Shown: positions 33,756 through 43,776, counted from the first letter of the stretch. The stretch is 64,000 nucleotides of DNA from [Clostridium] clostridioforme AGR2157 (GCF_000424325.1 NZ_AUJR01000003.1:1-64000); one strand, 5' to 3'. The notes: generated from the letters alone by a model not told the origin. Made by a program: numbers and translations.

Positions 33756-35387
33756 ATGGATAATATAAAGACAAAAGAAACATCGAATGAGGGAACAAAA
33801 AAATTATTGGAAGCCTGGAGAAAATTCAATTCATTTGTGGCAGGTATTTTTACCGTGCTTATAATTTCTGTATTCCCATTGGTTTTTCATGATTATTATT
33901 ATGATATATTAGTGGCTAAATATGTTTTCTATTACGGTTCTGTTATTCTGATGATTGTGGCAATGCTGGCCGGTGCAGTGTTTTTCTGGTATAAGGATAG
34001 GCATGAGCTTGGTGGGAATGCTGTAAAGGAAATGCGTTCAAAGGCCAAATTAAATGCTTTAAAAAAGTCAGACTGGGCTATGATAATTTTTTTGATTGCG
34101 GTTACCGTATCTACCTTGCAGTCAGAGTACCGTTTTGAATCTTTCTGGGGAAATGAGGGAAGATACATGGGAATGTTTTTGATACTGCTGTATGGAATCA
34201 GCTTTTTTGTTATCAGCCGATGCCTGAGATACAGGCAGTGGTATCTGGATGTGTTCCTGGCAGCGGGTATCGTTGCGTGCATGATTGGTATTCTGCATTT
34301 CTTTAAAATTGACCCCATTGGCTTTAAAAGAGGTCTGAGGGGAGATGATTATGTTATTTTCACGTCTACGATTGGTAATATCAACACATATACTTCCTAT
34401 GTGGCTATGGTATCCGGAATGGGAACCGCGATGTTTTCAGTTGAGAAAAACACATACAGAAGGTTATGGTATCTGATTGCAGCGGTCATATCCCTGTTCG
34501 CGCTGATTGTAGGTATAAGTGATAATGCATATCTGGCATTGCTTGTTCTTTTTGGTCTCCTTCCGCTTTACCTTTTCAGGAATATAGATGGAGTAAAGAG
34601 GTATGTATTGTTATTAGCTGTTTTGTTTACAGAGTTTCAGGTTATAGGTACCCTTAGCTATAAGTTTCCCAATCATGTAATTGAGTTTCAGGGACTGATG
34701 AATGTGATTGCGTCATTCGGCGGATTAACATATCTTATCATTGGACTATGGGGATGTACTGTGTGTTTATATTTAATTGCACATAAACTTCCGAAAAATC
34801 ATCCGCTGCACAGCGGCAGCAATATTGGAAGATGGGTTTGGCTGAGCGTCATTTTGTTGGTCTGTATGGGAGTTATCTACATGCTTTATGATGTGAATAT
34901 TGCAGGAAACATAGAAAAATATGGGGCATTAAACCAGTATCTGCTTCTAAATGATGACTGGGGAACGCACCGGGGGTATATATGGAGAATTGGGATGGAA
35001 TTTTATCAGAAGCAGCCCATTCACCATAAATTGTTTGGATATGGACCGGATACGTTTGGTATCATTACAGTGAAAAATTACTTTGAAGACATGGTCAGGA
35101 GGTATGGTGAAAAGTTTGACAGCGCACATAACGAATACTTACAGTATTTAGTTACAATCGGAATTGTTGGCCTTACTGCCTATTTAGCTCTGCTTTTAAC
35201 GTCGATTACAGAGATGCTCCGTACATTGAAAAAAAGACCTGAATTGATTGCAATTGCATTTGCGGTTATCTGCTATGGTGCTCAGGCGGCGGTTAACATA
35301 AGCGTACCTATTGTTGCGCCGATAATGCTGACCCTCATGATGCTTGGTGTAGCGGCGGTCCGGGATGTATCAGGAAATACTGAATAA
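33756..35387 (+). CDS. O-antigen ligase/polymerase-like membrane protein (Wzy/WaaL family)
   Basis: 543 residues with about 12 hydrophobic segments. The large outside loop near residues 390-450 contains GTHRGYIWRIGMEFYQKQPIHHKLFGYGPDTFG and SAHNEYLQYLVTIGIVGL, the signature of the Wzy_C fold (PF04932-type). It is shown here in pieces: YIWRIGMEFYQ, FGYGPDTFG and SAHNEYLQYL. Family members polymerise glycan units or join glycan to a carrier. In a locus with an ABC exporter, a ligase-type role attaching the polymer at the cell surface is as likely as polymerisation. The N-terminal ~35 residues are charged and cytoplasmic. Confidence 0.82.
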   Translation: MDNIKTKETSNEGTKKLLEAWRKFNSFVAGIFTVLIISVFPLVFHDYYYDILVAKYVFYYGSVILMIVAMLAGAVFFWYKDRHELGGNAVKEMRSKAKLNALKKSDWAMIIFLIAVTVSTLQSEYRFESFWGNEGRYMGMFLILLYGISFFVISRCLRYRQWYLDVFLAAGIVACMIGILHFFKIDPIGFKRGLRGDDYVIFTSTIGNINTYTSYVAMVSGMGTAMFSVEKNTYRRLWYLIAAVISLFALIVGISDNAYLALLVLFGLLPLYLFRNIDGVKRYVLLLAVLFTEFQVIGTLSYKFPNHVIEFQGLMNVIASFGGLTYLIIGLWGCTVCLYLIAHKLPKNHPLHSGSNIGRWVWLSVILLVCMGVIYMLYDVNIAGNIEKYGALNQYLLLNDDWGTHRGYIWRIGMEFYQKQPIHHKLFGYGPDTFGIITVKNYFEDMVRRYGEKFDSAHNEYLQYLVTIGIVGLTAYLALLLTSITEMLRTLKKRPELIAIAFAVICYGAQAAVNISVPIVAPIMLTLMMLGVAAVRDVSGNTE

Positions 35388-35433
35388 TGTAAGGAATGTA
35401 AGCAATATCCAGCGGTACTTGGCGGTTGGCTTA

Positions 35434-35462
35434 TTGCATTATTGGGAAGATAATGCTATACT
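35434..35462 (+). promoter_or_regulatory. Promoter of the sugar-transferase operon
   Basis: TTGCAT (35434-35439), 17-base spacer, TATACT (35457-35462). The start codon is 68 bases further. Confidence 0.65.
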
Positions 35463-35529
35463 CTAACGGTATGTTTATTTAAGATACGGCAAATGTTAAG
35501 CGCTTTCATGCGATGGGAGTTTGTTGTTT

Positions 35530-36939
35530 ATGAAAAAAGATTATGAGCCATACAAGAGAATGGTAAGATTTTTGTTCAGTGCGGTTCTCATAGGCCTGGA
35601 AGTGATGGTGTATGGACATGTATGGTTGAAATATTACAATGGATTCATGGAATTTCCCTACAACCGTACAGGTAACTGGCTGATTATGGCAGTATATGGT
35701 ATTCTTCTGCTGGTATTCAGCGCCATTTATGGCGGCTTGAGGATTGGGTATCTCAGGATATTTAATATTATATACTCACAGGTGCTGACAAGCTTTTGCG
35801 CGAATATTCTCATATATCTGCAAATTACTTTGTTAACAAAGCATTTTCAAAACCCCGTACCGCTGTTGGCTATGACAGGAGTAGAGGGGGTGTGGATTAC
35901 TGTGTGGAGTGTGATCTGCACACAGATATACCTTCGAATATATCCTCCGCGTAAGGTGGTACTGGTCTATGGGGAACGTCCGGTTTATTCGCTTATGGTT
36001 AAGCTTTACGGCAGGGCGGACAGGTATGATATCAAGGAACTGGTACATATATCGAAAGGTATGGATGTAATAAAGGAAAAAGCAAAGCAGTATGAAGGAG
36101 TGATACTTTGCGATATTCCTTCGCAGATGCGTAATCAGCTCTTAAAATACTGTTATAATGAATCTATCCGGACTTATATGGTGCCAAAGATATCTGATAT
36201 TATCATACGGAGCGCAGAGAATCTACATTTATTTGATACCCCTTTGATGCTTGCGCGAAATACTGGGCTTAGCTTTGAACAACAGTTCATAAAGCGTACA
36301 TTTGATATTATCATAGCTGTGTGTGCGCTGGTGATTCTTTCGCCGGTTTACCTGGTAACAGCAGTCTGCATTAAGCTCTATGACAGGGGGCCGGTTATAT
36401 TTAAGCAGAAGCGATATACAAAGGATGGCAAGATATTCGATATTTATAAGTTCCGCAGCATGATTGTCAACGCCGAAGCAGCGGGAACATCTGTCCCGGC
36501 CGCAGACAAGGATCCCAGAATTACGCCTGTAGGCAGAGTGATTCGGGCGCTGAGAATTGATGAGCTGCCCCAGTTTATTAATATATTAAAAGGTGAGATG
36601 AGCGTCGTCGGACCCAGACCGGAACGGGTTGAACACGTAGAGTTATATACAAAGGATATACCGGAATTCGTATACCGTTTAAAGGTAAAAGGCGGGCTTA
36701 CGGGGTATGCTCAAGTTTATGGCAAGTATAACACCACTGCATATGATAAATTGAAGCTGGATTTGATGTATATCCAGAATTACTCGATTTGGCTTGATAT
36801 TGAAATTATTTTTAAAACGATAAAGATTCTTTTGATTAAGGAAAGCACGGAAGGGTTCTCGGAAGAACAGGCAGCTGCTATTACCAAAGAGTGCGGGGAT
36901 CTCACCGAAACCATGGAGGAAAAGGATAGAAAGCTGTAG
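35530..36939 (+). CDS. Initiating polyprenyl-phosphate sugar-1-phosphate transferase
   Basis: 469 residues. The N-terminal half has four hydrophobic segments and a CoA-binding-like central domain (PRKVVLVYGERPVYSLM). The C-terminal catalytic domain has one membrane helix (FDIIIAVCALVILSPVYLV), VIFKQKRYTKDGKIFDIYKFRSM and RALRIDELPQFINILKGEMSVVGPRPE (given as RIDELPQFINILKGEMSVVG), typical of WbaP/CpsE/PglC phosphoglycosyltransferases. It puts the first sugar phosphate on undecaprenyl phosphate. The start at 35530 (ATG) is favoured over TTG 35521, which lies one base after the GGGAG Shine-Dalgarno. Confidence 0.9.
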   Translation: MKKDYEPYKRMVRFLFSAVLIGLEVMVYGHVWLKYYNGFMEFPYNRTGNWLIMAVYGILLLVFSAIYGGLRIGYLRIFNIIYSQVLTSFCANILIYLQITLLTKHFQNPVPLLAMTGVEGVWITVWSVICTQIYLRIYPPRKVVLVYGERPVYSLMVKLYGRADRYDIKELVHISKGMDVIKEKAKQYEGVILCDIPSQMRNQLLKYCYNESIRTYMVPKISDIIIRSAENLHLFDTPLMLARNTGLSFEQQFIKRTFDIIIAVCALVILSPVYLVTAVCIKLYDRGPVIFKQKRYTKDGKIFDIYKFRSMIVNAEAAGTSVPAADKDPRITPVGRVIRALRIDELPQFINILKGEMSVVGPRPERVEHVELYTKDIPEFVYRLKVKGGLTGYAQVYGKYNTTAYDKLKLDLMYIQNYSIWLDIEIIFKTIKILLIKESTEGFSEEQAAAITKECGDLTETMEEKDRKL

Positions 36940-36941
36940 AT

Positions 36942-38069
36942 ATGAAAAAATTAAATGTGCTTCAGGTCAGCCGTATGTATTATCCGGCCAGAGGCGGAAT
37001 TGAAAGAGTGATACAGGATATTTCGGAGGGTCTGCGTGATTTTACTGATATAGAGGTTCTCACCTGCCAGGTAAAAGGAAATGAGGTTAAGGAAATCATA
37101 CATGGGGTTCCTGTTACTCGTTGTGCAAGCAGAGGGATGCTTTTATCTTTACCAATAGCACCCTCCTTTTTTCGGAATTTCAAGACTATGTCAAAGGGAA
37201 AGGATATTGTTCATATTCATCTGCCTTTTCCAATGGCGGATTTAGCGGCTGTGACATCAGGTTATAGCGGCAAACTGGTTATTTGGTGGCACAGTGATGT
37301 TGTGCGTCAGAAAAAGCTGATGTTGCTTTACAGACCGATTATGGAGAAGTGTTTAAAGCGGGCTGATGCAATCGTGGTCGCATCTGAGGGTCATATTGAG
37401 GGCTCTTCTTATTTGGGACCATATAAGGATAAATGTCATGTAATTCCGTTTGGAGTTGAAAAGAACATGGAGAAGCGGGCTGATGAATATGTGAAAGTAA
37501 AAACTGTCAATTCATCCAGTGATATCCGCTTTCTTTTTGTAGGGAGACTTGTATATTATAAAGGGTGTGATGTGCTCATCAGGGCCATGAGCCAAGTGAA
37601 ATATGGCCATCTGGACATAGTGGGTGAGGGACCGCTTAAGACGGAATTGACTGAACTGTCCGAGAAATTGGGGCTTACGGACCGTGTGTCCTTCTTGGGG
37701 GAAGTAGCTGACAGTGTTCTGGATGAGTGCTTTCGTAAATGTGATGTATTTGTATTGCCTTCAGTAGAAAAAAGCGAAGCATTTGGTATTGTACAAATGG
37801 AGGCAATGGCATATGGAAAGCCGGTCATTAATACAAATTTGAAAAGCGGGGTTCCATACGTCAGCCTGCATCGGGTTACCGGTTTGACAGTAGAGGCAAA
37901 GAATTCATCCGATCTGGCAGATGCCATGAACTGGCTGGCGGAGCATCCTGAAGCCAGGGAAGCGTACGGAGCGGCTGCCTGCAGACGGATTAAGGAGCAT
38001 TTCAGCCAGAGCAACATGCTGAAGGAACTGCGGACGCTCTATGAAAAGCTGATTGGGGAGGAAGCATAG
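36942..38069 (+). CDS. GT4 glycosyltransferase
   Basis: 375 residues, GT-B fold. The N-domain has LQVSRMYYPARGGIERVIQD. The C-domain has FLFVGRLVYYKGCDVLIRAM, LDIVGEGPLKTEL and the E-x7-E retaining motif in SEAFGIVQMEAMAYGKPVI. It uses a nucleotide sugar to extend the lipid-linked glycan at the inner membrane face. It starts two bases after the initiating transferase and ends directly before the next GT4. Confidence 0.9.
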   Translation: MKKLNVLQVSRMYYPARGGIERVIQDISEGLRDFTDIEVLTCQVKGNEVKEIIHGVPVTRCASRGMLLSLPIAPSFFRNFKTMSKGKDIVHIHLPFPMADLAAVTSGYSGKLVIWWHSDVVRQKKLMLLYRPIMEKCLKRADAIVVASEGHIEGSSYLGPYKDKCHVIPFGVEKNMEKRADEYVKVKTVNSSSDIRFLFVGRLVYYKGCDVLIRAMSQVKYGHLDIVGEGPLKTELTELSEKLGLTDRVSFLGEVADSVLDECFRKCDVFVLPSVEKSEAFGIVQMEAMAYGKPVINTNLKSGVPYVSLHRVTGLTVEAKNSSDLADAMNWLAEHPEAREAYGAAACRRIKEHFSQSNMLKELRTLYEKLIGEEA

Positions 38070-39245
38070 ATGAAAATTGGATTTGAAGCCCAGCTTCTGC
38101 TGGACCGCCATAAGACCGGAATCGGGTGGTGTGCGGATAACCTGATACGGAGTTTGGTACAAATGGAAGGCCATGATGAATATCAGTTGCAGTATTTTTC
38201 ATTAAAAGAGCCGGGTGAGCGTTTGAAGGGACTGAGACAATACGAAGATCTGGGAATCAAGCTCAGGCCCTGCCGATGGTTCCGCTTTGTGTATTATAAG
38301 CTCATATGGCCCTTTATTCCTGTGCCCTATTCATTGTTTTTCGGCAGGGAATGTGAGGTTACGCAATTCTTTAACTTCTTTGTACCGCCGGGAGTTAAAG
38401 GAAAAAGGGTTACCATTGTCCATGATATGGCGTATAAAGCATGCCCCGAAACGGTAAAACTGAGGACAAGACAGTGGCTGGAATTAGTACTGAAGGGGTC
38501 ATGCCGCCGCGCGGATATGATTGTGACTGTATCGCAGTTCAGTAAGGATGAGCTGATTCGATATTTGGGCGTCCCGGAAGAAAAGATACGTGTCATGCAT
38601 TTGGGAGTAGACCGGTCAAAGTTCGGCAGCTGTCAGACACCGGAGAAGGTGAGAGCTGTAAAGGAAAAATATCATATTAAGGACAGGTATTATCTGTACC
38701 TGGGAACCATCGAACCGAGAAAGAATATAAAAAGAATGATCGAGGCTTATGGCAGGCTTCACGATAAAATGCCTGATGCGCCACAGTTGGTTTTGGCGGG
38801 GGGACGCGGATGGCTCTGCGATGATATATATGAGACCGCAGAGGCATTAAATTTGGGCGATGACATCCTTTTTACCGGTTATGTGGAAGACGGGGAAGCG
38901 CCTGTCCTTTTAGCGGAGGCCGTTGCCTTTTTATTTCCGTCCTTATATGAGGGCTTTGGCATTCCGCCTTTGGAAGCCATGGCCTGTGGAACGCCGGTGC
39001 TGTCTTCCGACAGAGCCTCTCTACCGGAGGTTCTCGGAGACGCAGCCCTGCTAGTGAATCCGGAGTCGGTTGAAGCAATTTGCCGGGGAATGGAGCGGCT
39101 GGCGAAGGATGAGACGCTGCGCGGGGAGTTGTCCCGAAAAGGGAGCAAGAGAGTACAGCGGTTTACCTGGGAGCGCTCTGCGCGGACTTTAAAGGAAATA
39201 TATCAGGAATTATCCACGTTGGAGGAAAGCGATGCAGTTGTTTAA
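38070..39245 (+). CDS. GT4 glycosyltransferase
   Basis: 391 residues. The start MKIGFEAQLLLDRHKTGIGW and the middle VTIVHDMAYKACPE are typical of mannosyl/rhamnosyl GT4 enzymes. The donor domain has YLGTIEPRKNIKRMIEAY, ILFTGYVED and the acidic motif in LYEGFGIPPLEAMACGTPV. Its ATG follows the previous stop directly. Its end overlaps the transporter gene by 14 bases, implying tight co-translation. Confidence 0.91.
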   Translation: MKIGFEAQLLLDRHKTGIGWCADNLIRSLVQMEGHDEYQLQYFSLKEPGERLKGLRQYEDLGIKLRPCRWFRFVYYKLIWPFIPVPYSLFFGRECEVTQFFNFFVPPGVKGKRVTIVHDMAYKACPETVKLRTRQWLELVLKGSCRRADMIVTVSQFSKDELIRYLGVPEEKIRVMHLGVDRSKFGSCQTPEKVRAVKEKYHIKDRYYLYLGTIEPRKNIKRMIEAYGRLHDKMPDAPQLVLAGGRGWLCDDIYETAEALNLGDDILFTGYVEDGEAPVLLAEAVAFLFPSLYEGFGIPPLEAMACGTPVLSSDRASLPEVLGDAALLVNPESVEAICRGMERLAKDETLRGELSRKGSKRVQRFTWERSARTLKEIYQELSTLEESDAVV

Positions 39246-40008
39246 AGAAATTTATGCATATAGAGAGATGATATTCAGCCTTGTACGGAGAGATTTAAAG
39301 GGACGTTATAAGGGATCCGCTTTGGGCTTTTTCTGGACGTTTCTGAATCCGCTTTTGCAGCTCGTGGTGTATACCTTTGTTTTTTCTGTTATTATGAGAA
39401 GCAATGTGGAAGACTACTATCTCCACCTTTTTGTGGCATTGGTTCCCTGGCTGTTTTTCAGCATGTCCGTGTCAGAAGGGTGTTCCTGCATCCGGTCCCA
39501 GCAGGACCTGGTAAAGAAAATTTATTTCCCAAGGGAGGTTCTGCCTATAGCGTATGTTACAAGCCAGTTTATCAACATGCTGCTGAGCTTTGTGGTGGTT
39601 CTTGTGGTGGTGCTGATATCCGGACGGGGGCTGAACCTGATCGCGCTTTTGTGTCTTCCGATTATAGCGATAGTGGAATATCTGCTGTGTCTGGGATCTG
39701 CCCTTTTTGTGTCGGCCATCACTGTATATATACGCGATATGGAGTATTTATTGAAGATTATTACCATGGCGCTGCAGTTTTTGACGCCGGTTATGTATTC
39801 CATTGATATCGTACCGGAACGTTTTATGGCCATCTATCTTTTGAATCCGATGACACCTATTATTTTGGCATACAGAGATATTCTGTATTATGGAAAGGTT
39901 CCGAGACTGACGACACTATTGCATGCGGTTCTTATGGGGATGATTTTGCTGGTGATTGGCTTCCTGGTTTTTGGAAAGCTGAAACGCCGTTTTGCCGAGG
40001 AACTGTAG
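39232..40008 (+). CDS. Polysaccharide ABC exporter, membrane subunit (Wzm/TagG type)
   Basis: 258 residues with six membrane helices. The cytoplasmic start YAYREMIFSLVRRDLKGRYK and GFFWTFLNPLLQLVVYTFVF are typical of ABC-2 exporters for teichoic acids and O-antigens. It pairs with the ATPase at 41566. Known role: moves a finished lipid-linked polymer across the membrane. Confidence 0.92.
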   Translation: MQLFKEIYAYREMIFSLVRRDLKGRYKGSALGFFWTFLNPLLQLVVYTFVFSVIMRSNVEDYYLHLFVALVPWLFFSMSVSEGCSCIRSQQDLVKKIYFPREVLPIAYVTSQFINMLLSFVVVLVVVLISGRGLNLIALLCLPIIAIVEYLLCLGSALFVSAITVYIRDMEYLLKIITMALQFLTPVMYSIDIVPERFMAIYLLNPMTPIILAYRDILYYGKVPRLTTLLHAVLMGMILLVIGFLVFGKLKRRFAEEL

Positions 40009-40035
40009 CCTGGATGAGAGTAAAGGAGATTGAAA

Positions 40036-40497
40036 ATGGGTAACTTAATTCAAGTAGAGGAGATAATGCAGGAGTTACGGAATAATGTAAAAAAAAGAAG
40101 CTATCCGAAGGAAGCCCTGGATTTTAATTCTGTCCGCGCCCAAAAGCAGGGGGAGGAGGATTTGGATTTCTTTGAGGAGCTCATGGAACGTGACATCAGC
40201 TATATGAACCACAGCTCCTATGTAGAATATGACCGGCCCATAACAGGCAGGGGGCCCAGAATCAAAAGAATCATTAAAAATCTGTATCAGTTTCATCTGA
40301 GACCGCTGTGGGACGCTCAGAATTGTTTTAATTTAAAGGCCGCATCCGCTATGACTCAGTTGCGGAATTTTGTGCTTCAGCAAATGAAGGACAATGAACA
40401 GACGGAAAAGCAGATAGAGGAATTAAGGCAAATCTGCAGGGAGCAGGAGATTAGGCTGGAGCGGTTGGAGAAAAAGCTTTCGGAGGAAAAAGGATGA
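40036..40497 (+). CDS. Hypothetical coiled-coil protein of the glycan locus
   Basis: 153 residues from ATG 40036 (AAAGGAG upstream; an in-frame TTG lies 6 bases earlier). The start, MGNLIQVEEIMQELRNNVKK, has the helical motif I-x-x-I-M-x-E-L/I-R also seen at the N-terminus of the 57529 protein. A basic middle (RGPRIKRIIKNLYQFHLRPLW) is followed by a C-terminal coiled coil (from QQMKDNEQTEKQIEEL to the end). There is no catalytic motif. Similar N-terminal helices precede methyltransferases or transferases in other glycan clusters, so a scaffold or partner-docking role is possible. It overlaps the next gene by four bases. Confidence 0.75.
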   Translation: MGNLIQVEEIMQELRNNVKKRSYPKEALDFNSVRAQKQGEEDLDFFEELMERDISYMNHSSYVEYDRPITGRGPRIKRIIKNLYQFHLRPLWDAQNCFNLKAASAMTQLRNFVLQQMKDNEQTEKQIEELRQICREQEIRLERLEKKLSEEKG

Positions 40498-41576
40498 GAG
40501 TATATCAAATGCTGAGCAGCCTTTCTTATGGAGACGCCATAGGCAATGTTGTGCTGGCTCTGAAGGAGGCCATACAAAAGCTGGGTTATGAGACAGAGGT
40601 ATATGCAGAAGAGATTGATACCAGACTGCCGGCAGGAGCGGCTAAGAGAATACAGTATATGCCGGAGCTGCACAAAGACGATGTGGTTATCAATCACTTG
40701 TCCAATGGAACCAGCTGGAACCGGAGGTTCGGCGATTTTTGCTGCCGCAAGGTCATTTACTATCACAATATTACCCCGCCCCGCTTTTTCAGCGACTTCA
40801 GCGTGGAGCTTCAGCTAAACTGTCATAAAGGGCTGAAGGATGCGGAGTATCTGGCGGATAAGGTGGATTACTGCCTTGCTGTTTCAGAATTCAACAAGCA
40901 GGACCTGAGAAGGATGGGATACAGGCAAAGGATAGATATTCTTCCGATTCTCGTGCCATATGAGGATTATGATAAGGCCCCTTCTCAGGAAATTCTGGAT
41001 AAATACGGAGACGGGAGAACCAATATTCTGTTCACTGGCCGGATTTCGCCTAACAAAAAGCAGGAAGACATAATTAAGGCGTTCTTTTACTATAAGAATT
41101 ATATGGATCAGGATGCGCGTCTGTTCCTGGTGGGAAAATATACAGGGATGGAAGAGTATTATGAACAACTGAAGCGATATGCAGAGGCGCTGGAACTTAA
41201 GGATGTATATTTTACCGGCCACATAAAGTTTGATGAAATCCTGGCTTATTATCGGGTTGCAGATGTATTTGCCTGTATGAGCGAGCATGAGGGGTTCTGT
41301 GTTCCCTTGGTAGAGGCAATGTACTTCGGCGTACCTATTGTGGCTTACGACAGTTCGGCAATAGCAGATACCTTGGGCAATGGGGGGATATTGACAGAGG
41401 ATAAGGATCCGAAGCTGGTGGCAGAAATCATAAACCGGCTGGTTCAGGATGAGACACTGCGAAAAGAAATTATCTCCAGACAAAAGGAGCAGCTGAAGCG
41501 TTTTGAATACGATAAAGTTACATCACTGTTCTCTGGTTATTTAGAGAAATTTTTGGAGGAACACAATGAAGGCTGA
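40494..41576 (+). CDS. GT4 glycosyltransferase
   Basis: 360 residues. N-domain: YQMLSSLSYGDAIGNVVLAL with the following KDDVVINHLSNG. C-domain: ILFTGRISPNKKQEDIIKAF, LFLVGKYTG and MSEHEGFCVPLVEAMYFGVPIV, which carries the retaining E-x7-E pair. It resembles GT4 enzymes next to Wzm/Wzt exporters. The start overlaps the coiled-coil gene (ATGA) and the end overlaps the ATPase gene by 11 bases. Confidence 0.9.
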   Translation: MRVYQMLSSLSYGDAIGNVVLALKEAIQKLGYETEVYAEEIDTRLPAGAAKRIQYMPELHKDDVVINHLSNGTSWNRRFGDFCCRKVIYYHNITPPRFFSDFSVELQLNCHKGLKDAEYLADKVDYCLAVSEFNKQDLRRMGYRQRIDILPILVPYEDYDKAPSQEILDKYGDGRTNILFTGRISPNKKQEDIIKAFFYYKNYMDQDARLFLVGKYTGMEEYYEQLKRYAEALELKDVYFTGHIKFDEILAYYRVADVFACMSEHEGFCVPLVEAMYFGVPIVAYDSSAIADTLGNGGILTEDKDPKLVAEIINRLVQDETLRKEIISRQKEQLKRFEYDKVTSLFSGYLEKFLEEHNEG

Positions 41577-42774
41577 GAATGCAATTGAGGTTCATGATAT
41601 AAAGAAAAGCTTTCGGGTATATTTGGATAAAGGGAGGACCTTGAAGGAGCTGGTCTTATTCAGTAAGAGAAGAAAATATGAGGAACGTCAGGTTCTTCAG
41701 GGGATTAGCTTTGAGGTAAAAAAGGGTGAAGCATTAGGCCTGATAGGCCATAATGGCTGCGGAAAGAGTACAACGCTGAAACTTCTGACCAGAATTATGT
41801 ATCCGGATTCAGGAACGATAGAGATGCGTGGGAGGGTATCCAGCCTGATTGAGCTTGGGGCGGGATTCCATCCGGATATGAGCGGTCGTCAGAATATATA
41901 TACCAATGCATCCATTTTTGGCCTGACAAGAAAGGAAATTGATGCAAGAGTTGATAATATCATTGAGTTTTCGGAGCTGGAAGCATTTATAGATAATCCG
42001 GTAAGGACGTATTCCTCAGGTATGTATATGCGCCTGGCGTTTGCCGTTGCTATTAACGTGGATGCGGACATCCTTCTGGTAGATGAGATTCTGGCTGTAG
42101 GTGATGCGAATTTCCAGGCAAAATGTTTTAATAAACTAAGGGAGATTAAAGCAAACGGAACAACCATTGTTATCGTGTCACATTCGTTGGGCCAGATTGA
42201 AGAAATTTGTGAGAGAAGTATCTGGATTCATGAAGGAAAGATTCAGAAGGAAGGAAAACCAAGGGAGGTCCATCCGGCTTATCTGGAGTATATGGGGCAG
42301 AAGCGTCCTGAGGCAGCTGCTGCCGGAAAGGGAAAAGGAGAAGGTGAACGTCCTGGTGACGGAAGGGTTCGGATTAAAACAGTTGAGGTGATTTCCGGTA
42401 AAGGGAGTGGGTCTAATGTGTTTAGAACAGGTGAATCTGTTACATTAAGTATATCCTACAAGGTGATGGAAAAAGTAGAGGAAGCCTCCATTGGGCTTGA
42501 GGTTTATAATGGAGACGGGGTTAAATGCTATTCAACTGACACAAGGACGGAGAAGATGGATTATATAAAGCTGGAAAGGGATGGAGAAATTCATCTGGTT
42601 TTTGAAAATCTGGAGCTGCTTAACGGGAAGTATACTATGGACTTTTCAATAAAGAGCAAAGACAGCTTCCCGATTGACAGCTACGCAAAAGCATTTTCAT
42701 TTGAAATGTATTCAGACGTGAAGGATACAGGCATTTCACGGCTGGCTCATAAGTGGGAAGTGAAAAATGCATAA
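41566..42774 (+). CDS. Polysaccharide ABC exporter, ATPase with C-terminal cargo-type domain (Wzt)
   Basis: 402 residues. The ATPase (about 1-245) has Walker A GLIGHNGCGKSTTLKLL (about 60), signature YSSGMYMRLAFAVAINV and Walker B ADILLVDEILAVGD. The C-terminal ~130 residues (RIKTVEVISGKGSG onward) look like the immunoglobulin-like Wzt_C domain, which in known systems binds the end of the finished glycan and so sets its chain length. Partner of the permease at 39232. An acidic/Gly-rich linker (AAAGKGKGEGERPGDG) joins the two. Confidence 0.92.
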   Translation: MKAENAIEVHDIKKSFRVYLDKGRTLKELVLFSKRRKYEERQVLQGISFEVKKGEALGLIGHNGCGKSTTLKLLTRIMYPDSGTIEMRGRVSSLIELGAGFHPDMSGRQNIYTNASIFGLTRKEIDARVDNIIEFSELEAFIDNPVRTYSSGMYMRLAFAVAINVDADILLVDEILAVGDANFQAKCFNKLREIKANGTTIVIVSHSLGQIEEICERSIWIHEGKIQKEGKPREVHPAYLEYMGQKRPEAAAAGKGKGEGERPGDGRVRIKTVEVISGKGSGSNVFRTGESVTLSISYKVMEKVEEASIGLEVYNGDGVKCYSTDTRTEKMDYIKLERDGEIHLVFENLELLNGKYTMDFSIKSKDSFPIDSYAKAFSFEMYSDVKDTGISRLAHKWEVKNA

Positions 42775-42784
42775 TGAAGTACGA

Positions 42785-43774
42785 CTAGTTTTCTGAGAAT
42801 TCAGTCAGATACTTATATACACGTTCAAAATCAAAGGGCATCAGTATATCAGGACCACTTTCCAATAAAATGTGGCGGGTATTGATGTCCTTTATGAATC
42901 CCAGCAGTTCCTCCGGATGTAAGGGATAAATGCCTTTGATGCCGGATAAGCTCTTAATATACTCTTCATCCGGAAAGACGCCGTCCAGAAGAGAGATAAC
43001 CGGAATGCCGCTGAAAGCAGCCTCAAATATGATGGAGCTGTGGCCGCTGCCTATAATCAGGTTATGTCCGGCCATCACGTCATATACGGATTGGGATGAA
43101 TCAAGAATCTGATATCCTTCTCCTGACAGAATAGGTGTGATTCCTGCGTCGCCAGCAGGCATTTTAAGGGGAATATTCGGGCCAGTATAGCGGCGGAACC
43201 AATCGGCATATCCTTCGGCGCCCAGTTGTTCGTAGAATGTGATGATATTGCTGGGAAAGAATACCGGGGAATATACCGGATTTTCCTGGTCGATGACCGG
43301 ATTTACCGTACGCTGTTTTTTCATCCAGCCAACAACCTCAACCCTGCGGCAGCATCCTAAAAGGCGGTAGTATAGATTGTGGGCATAGGGAAGCATTACC
43401 ATATCAAAGAGGTCCAGCCACGGAATTTCGCTGAAATGAACGAAGCTTTCCATATCATGGGGATAGAATACTGTATAGGCTGGCTTTAAAAAATCTATAA
43501 GCTCAATGACCGATATCATATTGCGGTCTTTGCCGTAGAAATAGTGATAGTTAAATTCATCGAACCACACATGGGCGGAGGAAATCAGGACAATGCCGCT
43601 CTGCTTTTTCATGTCCTCTAAACGGTGGTACAGTTCGCCGCGTTCATAAGGAAACTTCTGGTCATCTATTACCAGGACCTGATGTCCCCTGCTTTCCATG
43701 AAGCTTACCAGGGGCATGAGGGAATTTTCGCCTCCATATCCATGAAAAATGTAGCTATAAGTTTGAGTTGACAA
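42785..43774 (-). CDS. Predicted GT-B-like glycan-locus protein of unknown function
   Basis: 329 residues, no signal peptide or membrane helix. It starts with TYSYIFHGYGGENSLMPLVSF, has VLISSAHVWFDEFNY and FYPHDMESFVHF, and ends with HNLIIGSGHSSIIFEAAFSGIPVISLLDG. The last resembles the donor-binding end of GT-B enzymes and CDP-glycerol glycerophosphotransferases (GxxSSxxxEAxxxxxPVI). I infer a transferase acting on phosphopolyols or sugars, at moderate confidence. It is convergent with the Wzt gene (10 bases between stops) and follows the 43777 gene by two bases on the same strand. Confidence 0.65.
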   Translation of the reverse strand: MSTQTYSYIFHGYGGENSLMPLVSFMESRGHQVLVIDDQKFPYERGELYHRLEDMKKQSGIVLISSAHVWFDEFNYHYFYGKDRNMISVIELIDFLKPAYTVFYPHDMESFVHFSEIPWLDLFDMVMLPYAHNLYYRLLGCCRRVEVVGWMKKQRTVNPVIDQENPVYSPVFFPSNIITFYEQLGAEGYADWFRRYTGPNIPLKMPAGDAGITPILSGEGYQILDSSQSVYDVMAGHNLIIGSGHSSIIFEAAFSGIPVISLLDGVFPDEEYIKSLSGIKGIYPLHPEELLGFIKDINTRHILLESGPDILMPFDFERVYKYLTEFSEN

Positions 43775-43776
43775 GA